Below are positions 10,501 to 16,788 of a stretch of DNA of 64,000 nucleotides, in pieces; position 1 is the stretch's first letter, and each line of letters begins with the position of its first letter. The DNA comes from Bordetella genomosp. 5 (GTDB lineage Bacteria; Pseudomonadota; Gammaproteobacteria; Burkholderiales; Burkholderiaceae_B), in assembly GCF_002261475.1 (NCBI RefSeq), contig NZ_NEVN01000006.1:231952-295951 (forward strand), in the 5' to 3' direction. The position numbers and the translations under genes are program-made. Under the pieces are notes generated by a model. The model ran no database searches. It was not told where the DNA came from and worked only from the letters and a program-made list of their open reading frames with translations.

Positions 10501-11075
10501 CGCTGCGGGCACGCGAATCCGCGCTCTCGATGGCGGCGCTGCCGCTTACGCGCGTGGTGGCGGTGCAACTGGCCCGGCTGCTGGCCTACAAGGACGAGTA
10601 CGAGGTGGCACGTCTGCATCTGCATCCGGATTTCGAGGCTCGGCTGCGGGCGCAGTTCGCCGGCGAGCCCGGCCGGGACTATCGCGTGCGCTACTACCTC
10701 GCGCCGCCCGTGCTCGGTCTGCGCGACGCTGATGGCAAGCCGCGCAAGCGCGCGTTCGGCCCGTGGGTGAAATGGGTGTTCCGCGCGCTCGCCCCGCTCA
10801 AGCGCGTGCGCGGGACGGCGCTGGATCTGTTCGGCTACACGGCGGAGCGGCGCATGGAGCGGGCGCTCGCGGCCGAATACCTCGAGCTGGTGGACGAGTT
10901 CGCCCGCACGCTCACGGCCGCCAACCACGCGCAGGCAGTGGACCTGGCGCGCCAGGCCGAGGAGATCCGCGGCTACGGGCATGTGAAGGAACGCAACGTC
11001 GAGCGCGTGCGGGCGCGGCGCGCCGCATTGCTGGCGGCGTACCGCGGCGCGGCGCCCGCGCGCCTGGCGGCGTGA
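7569..11075 (+). CDS. Fused indolepyruvate:ferredoxin oxidoreductase (IorA-IorB type)
   Basis: This single 1168-residue chain oxidatively decarboxylates a 2-oxoacid (typically indolepyruvate or another aryl/branched pyruvate) to the acyl-CoA with a low-potential electron acceptor. The N-terminal half holds the pyrimidine- and TPP-binding domains (WFCSGCPHNTST near residue 444; LGDGTYFHSG near 515). A cysteine-rich [4Fe-4S] region lies at about 640-690 (VCEGCGDC, then CNKDFSCVDGFCPSF). A gamma/IorB-like domain follows from about 730 (GVGGTGVVTIGALLG). The length matches the fused proteobacterial family. A GAGGAG site precedes the ATG. It is followed 45 bases later by a second LysR gene and then a Bug receptor and an aconitase-like enzyme, suggesting a catabolic unit for an imported organic acid. 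The substrate is inference. Confidence 0.92.
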   Translation: MDMPRFSELDTVQAPQDRLYLSGTQALVRLPLLQKQRDLAAGLDTGGYISGYRGSPLGGLDMALWKSKADLAAHDVVFQPGLNEDLAATAVWGSQQVNLFPGGTRDGVFGMWYGKGPGVDRSIDVLKHANSAGSAAHGGVLLLAGDDHAAKSSSVAHQSEHVLIAAGIPVLYPANVQEYLDYGLHGWAMSRYTGLWVAMKCVTDVVESSASVSVSPDRVSIVLPEGALPEGGLNIRWPDSPLAQEARLLDHKWYAALAYVRANRLNRIEIDSPRARFGIMTAGKAYLDVRQALLDLGLDDDACRAIGLRLMKVGCIWPLDAQDARAFATGLDEILVVEEKRQILEYALKEELYNWRDDVRPRVYGKFDERDNGGGEWSTPRGDWLLPGRYELSPALIARAIAARLDKAELPPALRTRVAARLAVIDAKERDARRPQMIEERKPWFCSGCPHNTSTRVPEGSRAVAGIGCHYMAMWMDRNTDTFSQMGGEGVAWLGQKDFTQEQHIFANLGDGTYFHSGILAIRAAVAAGARITYKILYNDAVAMTGGQPVDGTLTVPQIAAQTLAEGVARVVVVTDEPDKYAAGLLPAAVTVYPRQELDAVQRTLRDLEGTTVLIYDQTCATEKRRRRKRGTYPDPARRAFINEAVCEGCGDCSSKSNCLSVEPIDTPLGVKRRINQSSCNKDFSCVDGFCPSFVMAEGATPRKPQAPSRAAPLAEPPLAEPARLAAGQGYRIVVAGVGGTGVVTIGALLGAAAHAEGKGVTALDMAGLAQKGGAVLSHVQIAARPQDLHATRVALGEADLVIGCDALVAASPEVLSRIRPDGARAVVNRTAAPTAAFLSDPDWRFPGASAEQALAQATDGQCEWLDAGGLAEALLGDAIYANPMLLGFAWQRGALPLALESLREAVRRSGVSVEKNLAALELGRQAAHHGPDALLPRRETVVALPEGIDALVRRQAAHLRDYQDDALANRYLAALQALRARESALSMAALPLTRVVAVQLARLLAYKDEYEVARLHLHPDFEARLRAQFAGEPGRDYRVRYYLAPPVLGLRDADGKPRKRAFGPWVKWVFRALAPLKRVRGTALDLFGYTAERRMERALAAEYLELVDEFARTLTAANHAQAVDLARQAEEIRGYGHVKERNVERVRARRAALLAAYRGAAPARLAA

Positions 11076-11120
11076 TGCGGCGGCCGGGGCGCGGCGGCCC
11101 GCTGTAGTACGCTCTGCCTC

Positions 11121-12023
11121 ATGGAAAACCTGCTTCGCCGCCTCGATTTCACGACGCTGCGGCTCTTTGTGGCCGTGTGCCAGGAGAACAGCATCGCGCG
11201 CGCCGCCGAGCGCGAGTTCATCGCGCCTTCGGCGGTGAGCCGGCGGCTGGCCGAGATGGAGGCGCTGGTGGGCCTGCCTTTGATGCGGCGCCATGCCCGC
11301 GGCGTAACCGTGACGCCGGCCGGACAGACGGTGCTGCAGCACGCGCAGCGCATCATCGGCAATGTCGAGGCGATGGGCGCCGAGCTCTCGCGCCTGTACA
11401 GCGGGGTGCAGGGGCACGTGCGCGTGGTCGCCAATCTGTCGGCCATCGTGCAGTTCCTGCCCGAAGACATCGCGGCGTTCCAGCGGCTGTTTCCGGATGT
11501 GGACATCGACATCGAAGAGCAGCACAGCCCCGACGTGCTGCGTTGCGTGCGCGAACGCAGCGCCGATTTCGGCATCTGCAATCGCATCGCGGGAACGCAG
11601 GCCTTGCAGCTCACGCCGTATCGGCGCGACCGGCTGGCCGTGATGCTGCCGTCGGGGCATCCTCGCGCCGGGCAGCGCCAGTTTCATTTCGAAGAGCTGG
11701 TCGGCGAGACCTTCGTCGGCCTGCGCGAGAACAGCGCGCTGACGCAGCTGCTGGCCGCCCATGCCGAAGGCATGGAAACGCGGCTCGCCGTGAAGATCCG
11801 CGTCGCGAGCCTGGACGCGCTGTGCCGCATGGTGCATGCGGGCCTGGGGATCGCGATCATGCCGCAGCAGGTGGCCGAGCTGTACGTGCAGGCGCTGGAC
11901 GTGGTGGTGCGGCCGCTGGCCGACCCCTGGGCCCAGCGCGATATCTGCATCGTGTCCGTGCCCGAAGCTCCGCTCTCGGCCAGCGCGTCGGCGCTGGTGC
12001 GGTTCCTGGGGCAGATGCCTTAG
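11121..12023 (+). CDS. LysR-family regulator within the catabolic block
   Basis: The 300-residue protein begins with a LysR winged helix (LDFTTLRLFVAVCQENSIARAAE, then APSAVSRRLAEME) and continues with a substrate-binding-like domain to the C-terminus. It lies 45 bases after the oxidoreductase, on the same strand, and 232 bases before the Bug receptor gene. It could regulate either. A perfect hairpin begins two bases after its stop, so transcripts probably end here and the Bug/aconitase pair probably has its own promoter. Confidence 0.9.
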   Translation: MENLLRRLDFTTLRLFVAVCQENSIARAAEREFIAPSAVSRRLAEMEALVGLPLMRRHARGVTVTPAGQTVLQHAQRIIGNVEAMGAELSRLYSGVQGHVRVVANLSAIVQFLPEDIAAFQRLFPDVDIDIEEQHSPDVLRCVRERSADFGICNRIAGTQALQLTPYRRDRLAVMLPSGHPRAGQRQFHFEELVGETFVGLRENSALTQLLAAHAEGMETRLAVKIRVASLDALCRMVHAGLGIAIMPQQVAELYVQALDVVVRPLADPWAQRDICIVSVPEAPLSASASALVRFLGQMP

Positions 12024-12025
12024 CG

Positions 12026-12048
12026 GCCCGGTGCGGCGGGCACCGGGC
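12026..12048 (+). terminator. Perfect hairpin after the LysR gene
   Basis: A 9-base perfect stem (GCCCGGTGC / GCACCGGGC) with a 5-base loop starts two bases after the LysR stop. No T-run follows, so it may need Rho or act as an mRNA 3'-end stabiliser. Confidence 0.55.
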
Positions 12049-12190
12049 GTCCGGCAGCGGGCTTCCGGGTACCCGGCCGTGGCCCGCAGCGGTGCGCGCG
12101 GCACGCCGGCGCCCCCGCCACACCCCAGCCATCTCGTTTGGCGATGGCCGCCATGCCCAGACGGTACTTCGGCGGGCCGCGGGTCCTCCT

Positions 12191-12214
12191 TATAGTCAAG
12201 GCGCGTTTTGCGCC
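12191..12214 (+). promoter_or_regulatory. Possible promoter element and dyad ahead of the Bug gene
   Basis: A TATAGT -10-like hexamer (12191-12196) is followed by a small dyad GGCGC-GTTTT-GCGCC (12200-12214), 42 bases before the ATG. The -35 is not clear. This is the only promoter-like patch in the gap between LysR and the Bug gene. Confidence 0.3.
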
Positions 12215-12255
12215 AAGGCGGAGCAACAGACTCCGCTCAGACATGAGGAGACACC

Positions 12256-13236
12256 ATGAAGATCGCATCATCCCTGGCCGCTTGTGCGCTGGGCGCGGCG
12301 GCCTTGCTGTCGGCGGGCGCCATGCCCGCTGCCGCCGCCGGCTATCCCGACCGTCCGATCCGGCTCATCGTGCCGACCTCGCCGGGCTCCACCGCCGACG
12401 TGGTCGCCCGCATCGTGGCCGACAAGCTCGGCCAGGTGCTGGCCCAGCCGCTCATCGTGGAGAATCTGGCGGGCGCCGCCGGCATCCCGGGCACCCGGCA
12501 GCTGGTGTCGGCCAAGCCCGATGGCTACACCCTGGCGATGGTGTCGTCCAATCACGCCATCAATCCCAGCCTGTACAAGAGCATGCCGTACGACACGGTG
12601 CGGGATGTCACGCCGCTGGCCATCATCGGCACCACGCCGCTGGTGGTCGTGGTGGCCGAGAATTCCCCGTATCGCGACATCGGGGCGCTGCTCGACGCCG
12701 CCCGCGCGCAGCCCGGCCGGATCAACTACGGCTCGTCGGGCACGGGCAGCGTGCTGCACCTTGCGGGCGAACTGCTCAAGTCCAAGGCCAGCGTGGACAT
12801 GGTGCACATCCCGTATCGCGGCGGCAGTGCGCTGATCACGGACGTGATGTCCGGCCAGATCCAGACCGCCTTTCTTGCCGTGCCCTCGGTGCTGGCTCAG
12901 ATCCAGGCGGACAAGCTGCGCGCGCTGGCCGTGAGTACGCCCAAGCGCCTCGCGGTGTTGCCCGACGTGCCCACGCTCGCCGAAGCGGGCGTCAAGGACT
13001 ACGCCTACGACGCCTGGATTTCGCTGATCGGCCCCGCGGGCATGCCGGCCGAGCTGGTGCAGAAGATCCAGACCGCCACGCAGCAGGCCATGGCCGATGC
13101 GCAGCTGCGCAAGACCCTCGATCCGCAGGGATTCGTGTCGCTGGGCGGCGACAGCGCGCAGGCCGCCACGCTGCTGAAAGACGAAATCGCAAAAACCCAG
13201 AGCCTGGTCAGCGCGGCCGGGCTGAAGCCTGAATGA
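12256..13236 (+). CDS. Bug-family tripartite tricarboxylate receptor (solute-binding protein)
   Basis: The 326-residue periplasmic binding protein starts after a GAGGAG ribosome site and has a Sec signal peptide ending near PAAAA. Family hallmarks follow: YPDRPIRLIVPTSPGS, GQPL/VENLAGAAG-like and KPDGYTLAM segments, and YGSSGTGSVLHLAGE. Bug proteins bind small organic acids and normally deliver them to TctA/TctB membrane subunits, or act as sensors. No TctAB pair is adjacent, which is common for these proteins in Bordetella and relatives. The gene is separated by only 9 bases from the aconitase-like gene, so its ligand is probably the substrate or a precursor of that enzyme. Confidence 0.93.
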   Translation: MKIASSLAACALGAAALLSAGAMPAAAAGYPDRPIRLIVPTSPGSTADVVARIVADKLGQVLAQPLIVENLAGAAGIPGTRQLVSAKPDGYTLAMVSSNHAINPSLYKSMPYDTVRDVTPLAIIGTTPLVVVVAENSPYRDIGALLDAARAQPGRINYGSSGTGSVLHLAGELLKSKASVDMVHIPYRGGSALITDVMSGQIQTAFLAVPSVLAQIQADKLRALAVSTPKRLAVLPDVPTLAEAGVKDYAYDAWISLIGPAGMPAELVQKIQTATQQAMADAQLRKTLDPQGFVSLGGDSAQAATLLKDEIAKTQSLVSAAGLKPE

Positions 13237-13245
13237 ACCCTCGCC

Positions 13246-15219
13246 ATGCCTGAGTCTTTCCTGAAGGGCGCGCCGGCGCGCCTGCTGTTCCTGTCCAACG
13301 ATGCCGCTTGCGTGCGCGCGCAAGTGGGCGGCGCCCGGCCGTCGGCCGCCGAGACAGCGCCGCTGCGCGATGACGTGTCCACCGACGAGATCACGCCGGT
13401 GCCCATTCTCACGCACTTCGACGACAAGCTCGGGCGCTATCCCTACACCGGCTTCGTGGCCGGCGGCGAGCGTCCGATCGGCGCGGGCGATCTGCTGGCA
13501 TCCGGGATCAATGTGGTGGTGGCGGGCAGGCGCTACGGCAAGGGCTCGTCGCGCGAACACAGCCCGATGGCCGAGAAGCTGGCCGGCGTGCGGCTGGTGA
13601 TCGCGGAAAGCTTCGAACGCATCTACCGGCAGAATGCCGACAATATCGGGCTATTTACCAGCACCGACCTGAGTCTGCCCGAACGCCTGCAGCGGGGCGA
13701 GACGGTGACGGTCGACGAGCTGGTCGCGGGCCGCGATGCGCTGGCGGCCTCCATTTTGCGGGCCGGTGGCCTGCTGGCCTTCGGCGAAGCGCATCTGCGC
13801 GAGCGCGTCGACGCGCGCGACACGGCACCCACCGGCCCGCTCACCCTGTTCGAAAAAATCGTGCGCCGGCACCTGCTGCCCACCCCGGTCACGCCGGCGG
13901 ATCCGCGACAAGGGGAGGGCGTGTTCCTGCGCTCGGATTGGCGCTTCATCCACGAGTACTACACCGGCATGGCCGCGCACATGCTGCATGCGCGCTTCGG
14001 CAGACCGCTCGCGCTGGTCGACCCCGAGCGGATCGTGGTGTTCGAAGACCACACCTCCTACGTCGAAGAAAGCCCCAACCACGTGCGCGGCGGCATCGTG
14101 CCGAACGTGCGCGCCATGTGCCAGGCGCAGCGCGACTTCGTGGCGAATTATGGGCTGCGCCAGCACCGCACGCTGACCGACGCCGAAGCCGTGACGCAGG
14201 GGCAGGGCAACGTCGCCGGCATCTCGCACGCCATGATGGCCGAACACTACGCCCTGCCAGGGCAGGTCGTGGTCGGCACCGACTCGCACACGCCGCACAG
14301 CGGCGCGCTGGGTTGCGTCGCGTTCGGCGTCGGCACCACCGACATGGCCAACGCCTTCGTCACGGGTGCCGTGCGCCTCACGCTGCCCGCCAGTCTGCGC
14401 ATCGAGCTCGATGGCGCGCTGGCGCCGGGCGTCACGGCCAAGGACATCGTGCTGCATCTGCTGGCGTTGCCCGAGATCCGCGCGGGCGCCGGCGTGGGCA
14501 AAGTGTTCGAGTTCGCCGGGCCGGCCGTGGCCGCGCTGGCGATCGACGAGCGTGCCACGCTCACGAACATGGTCGCCGAGCTGGGCGGGCTTACCGGCAT
14601 CGTCGCGCCCGACGCACAGACGCAGCAATTCCTGCGCGAGCGCCGCGGCGTCGCGTTCGACATCGAGCCCTGGATGCAGAGCGATCCCGGCGCGTCGTAT
14701 GCGGCCACGCTGCACGTCGACTGCGCGGCGCTCACACCGTGGGTCGCCGCCCCCGGCGACCCGGGCAACGGCATGCCGCTGGGCGCGCTGCGCGAGCGGC
14801 CCCGCATCGACATCGCCTACGGCGGCTCATGCACGGCGGGCAAGCGCGAAGACTTCGACCACTACCACGAGGTGCTCGCCTGGGCGCTGTCACGCGGGCT
14901 CGCGCTGGCCCCCGGCGTGTCGCTCTTCCTGCAGTACGGCACCACCGCGGTCCGCGATTACTGCGCCGAACGCGGCTACGACAAGACCTTCGCCGCCATC
15001 GGCGCACGGATCCTGCAACCCTCGTGCGGCGCCTGTGCCAACTGCGGACCGGGCTCGTCCACCGACGCGGGCCAGGTCACCGTGAGCGCCATCAACCGAA
15101 ATTTCCCCGGCCGCTCGGGCCCAGGCTCGGTCTGGCTCGCCAGCCCGCCCACCGTCATGGCCAGCGCGCTCGCGGGAGAGCTGGTGTCGTTCGAGGAGCT
15201 GCGGGCGAGGGCGGGTTAA
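13246..15219 (+). CDS. Single-chain aconitase / 3-isopropylmalate dehydratase-like hydro-lyase
   Basis: This 657-residue protein has the small 'swivel' domain first (about residues 35-180, with DDVSTDEITP and GRRYGKGSSREHSPM) and the large iron-sulfur domain second (about 210-657). It is a swapped-order fusion compared with AcnA, where the swivel is C-terminal. Large-domain landmarks are VVGTDSHTPHSGALGC, the GGSCTAGKREDF segment and SCGACANCGPG, which carry the expected [4Fe-4S] ligands. It should isomerise a hydroxy-tri/dicarboxylic acid by dehydration-rehydration. Its position right behind a Bug receptor points to a transported hydroxy-acid. The exact substrate (isopropylmalate-like, citrate-like or other) cannot be read from the sequence. 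Confidence 0.88.
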   Translation: MPESFLKGAPARLLFLSNDAACVRAQVGGARPSAAETAPLRDDVSTDEITPVPILTHFDDKLGRYPYTGFVAGGERPIGAGDLLASGINVVVAGRRYGKGSSREHSPMAEKLAGVRLVIAESFERIYRQNADNIGLFTSTDLSLPERLQRGETVTVDELVAGRDALAASILRAGGLLAFGEAHLRERVDARDTAPTGPLTLFEKIVRRHLLPTPVTPADPRQGEGVFLRSDWRFIHEYYTGMAAHMLHARFGRPLALVDPERIVVFEDHTSYVEESPNHVRGGIVPNVRAMCQAQRDFVANYGLRQHRTLTDAEAVTQGQGNVAGISHAMMAEHYALPGQVVVGTDSHTPHSGALGCVAFGVGTTDMANAFVTGAVRLTLPASLRIELDGALAPGVTAKDIVLHLLALPEIRAGAGVGKVFEFAGPAVAALAIDERATLTNMVAELGGLTGIVAPDAQTQQFLRERRGVAFDIEPWMQSDPGASYAATLHVDCAALTPWVAAPGDPGNGMPLGALRERPRIDIAYGGSCTAGKREDFDHYHEVLAWALSRGLALAPGVSLFLQYGTTAVRDYCAERGYDKTFAAIGARILQPSCGACANCGPGSSTDAGQVTVSAINRNFPGRSGPGSVWLASPPTVMASALAGELVSFEELRARAG

Positions 15220-15296
15220 ATTTTGTAGCTTTTTTTAGGGGACGGCTTACAGCTCCAATCGCATAATCCCGGGCGCTACTTACCTAGGATGTCATT

Positions 15297-15899
15297 TTGA
15301 AGTTGAAAGCCGCTTTCCTGATTTCTGCCCTTGTCTTCGCCACGGCATCGCCCGTGCAGGCCCAGGGCCCGCGCTCCGTGGATGCACGAACCTTCGATGT
15401 TGCCGGCGTCAAGACCGGCATGGACTTCGACGAAGCCCTGGCCGCGGCCGCCCAGCATTTCAAGGTCTCGAAGAAAGACATTCGCATCGGCTACGCCGCG
15501 CTCGACCCGGTGAACAACGTCAAGCGGCCGATGAACTTCAGCTTCAAGCAGGACGGCGTCGAACTGCTGGTGCACTTCGAGCCGCGCGTGCCGGTGGACA
15601 AGCAGCGCCCGCTGGCGGTGTCCCAGATCCGCTACGAGATGCCCTGGACGCCGGCCAACAAGAGCGCCATGGCCGAGGCCGTGATCGCCAAGTACGGCCG
15701 CCAGTCGAATTACCCCAATGACCTGAATCTCGAGTGGTGCCTGAAGGCCAGCACGAATCCCGGCATGGGCTGCTCGCCCGACCAGAACCAGGCGGTCCTC
15801 AAGTACAGCGGCGTGAGCATCCAGCTCAACGATCCCGCGTGGATGCACGCGCGGATCGCGTATATGGATCAAACCCGCAGCCGCAAGCCGAGCTTCTGA
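15297..15899 (+). CDS. Exported protein of unknown function, TTG start
   Basis: The 200-residue protein is not recognised. It begins at TTG with an AGGAT ribosome site 6 bases upstream; this start gives a clean signal peptide (MKLKAAFLISALVFATASPVQA), and no ATG lies between. The mature part is about 178 residues with two cysteines (in EWCLKAS and GMGCSPD) that could form a disulfide, and no membrane segment. The first half contains a VKTGMDFDEALAAAAQHF segment resembling a helix-containing periplasmic module. A GC-rich stem-loop follows the stop. It is likely periplasmic; function unknown. Confidence 0.75.
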   Translation: MKLKAAFLISALVFATASPVQAQGPRSVDARTFDVAGVKTGMDFDEALAAAAQHFKVSKKDIRIGYAALDPVNNVKRPMNFSFKQDGVELLVHFEPRVPVDKQRPLAVSQIRYEMPWTPANKSAMAEAVIAKYGRQSNYPNDLNLEWCLKASTNPGMGCSPDQNQAVLKYSGVSIQLNDPAWMHARIAYMDQTRSRKPSF

Positions 15900-15906
15900 G
15901 GACGCC

Positions 15907-15939
15907 GTCTGCCCGCGCCGGTGTCGGTCGCGGGCGGAT
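15907..15939 (+). terminator. Stem-loop after the TTG-start gene
   Basis: GCCCGCG (15911-15917) pairs with CGCGGGC (15929-15935), and the stem can be extended outward with G-U pairs. It lies 8 bases after the stop. No U tract follows. Confidence 0.4.
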
Positions 15940-16078
15940 GGGGCAGGACCGATGGGCCAGTGCCGACCGGGCAGCGCCAGGCGGCGCTGACGCAGATACC
16001 GCATTGCGAGTATGGTGAGGGCTGAGGGCGCCGATCGTCGGGCCCAATGCCCGTGTGCCGCCCCGGATCATCCACACC

Positions 16079-16321
16079 ATGAAGAACCTTCATTCAGCCC
16101 CGCGGCTCCTGCTAGCCGCCATCGCCTGCGCGTCGATCACGGCCTGCGCGGATCAGCGCACGCGCTCGTCGAGCGTGGATTACCGCAGCCCGTCGCCTTC
16201 GGCGCAACAGCGTTCGCCCGATAGCTCGGGCCAACGCCTGACCATCGAGTCCGGCGAAGGCGAAAAGCTCAATCTGCCCTGGTTCGTGCAGGACACTCAG
16301 GACTGGGTCAACAGCCATTGA
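16079..16321 (+). CDS. Small lipoprotein, unknown function
   Basis: This 80-residue protein starts at the ATG preceding MKNLHSAPRLLLAAIACAS and has a lipobox ending ITAC, so it should be acylated and anchored in the envelope. The mature part is about 55 residues, Ser/Pro/Gln-rich at first and then hydrophilic with a WFVQDTQDWVNSH tail. A GTG 24 bases upstream is an alternative start but would lengthen the n-region unnaturally. A perfect 7-base hairpin lies immediately behind it. The next gene also encodes a lipoprotein. No family recognised. Confidence 0.7.
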   Translation: MKNLHSAPRLLLAAIACASITACADQRTRSSSVDYRSPSPSAQQRSPDSSGQRLTIESGEGEKLNLPWFVQDTQDWVNSH

Positions 16322-16322
16322 C

Positions 16323-16340
16323 GCGCGCCGCAGGGCGCGC
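16323..16340 (+). terminator. Hairpin between two lipoprotein genes
   Basis: A perfect 7-base stem GCGCGCC / GGCGCGC with a GCAG loop begins two bases after the stop. A short GCCTGTTTC follows. Confidence 0.5.
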
Positions 16341-16375
16341 GCCTGTTTCACACCGACGACATCACTCGCTCAACG

Positions 16376-16756
16376 ATGAAGAAACTTCTGATTGGATTGT
16401 TGCCCTGCCTGCTGCTCGCGGGTTGCCTGAATACCAACAAGCAGGTCAAGCTGGTGCCGTCGCCCGACGGGCAGTATCACGCGCAGATCCGCGAGTGTCA
16501 GGTGCGCGGGTCGCTCACGCCTGAAACCCGCTTCGAAGTGATCGTCACGCGTTCTGATGCGGACGAGCAGTGCTATTCGGCGATGCCGCCGGTGCTTTTC
16601 ATGTTCCTGAGCCCCCGGCCCGTCGAGCAGCTGCAGCTCGATTGGGTCTCTAACACCGAGCTGCGCGTGCGGCACGCGCAGCCCTCGTACTGGCCGCCGT
16701 CGGTGCAGACGGACCGCAAGGGCCCGGTCACGGTCACGTTCGATCCGCCGCGCTAG
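16376..16756 (+). CDS. Small lipoprotein, unknown function
   Basis: The 126-residue protein has a short lipoprotein signal (MKKLLIGLLPCLLLAGC) with a canonical LAGC lipobox. The mature domain of about 110 residues is beta-rich, contains two further cysteines (in IRECQVRG and DEQCYSAM) that may pair, and ends with a short PVTVTFDPPR strand. It converges on the TonB receptor gene with 32 bases between stops. No specific family is recognised; an envelope-anchored role is inferred. Confidence 0.75.
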   Translation: MKKLLIGLLPCLLLAGCLNTNKQVKLVPSPDGQYHAQIRECQVRGSLTPETRFEVIVTRSDADEQCYSAMPPVLFMFLSPRPVEQLQLDWVSNTELRVRHAQPSYWPPSVQTDRKGPVTVTFDPPR

Positions 16757-16788
16757 CGCATGCCTGCGCGCACACCGCGGGCCTTGCG

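Noticed and set aside
12256..13236. Pairing this Bug receptor with the TctA-like permease at 55.6 kb as one transporter
   Set aside because: They are 42 kb apart with separate regulators; nothing in the sequence links them.
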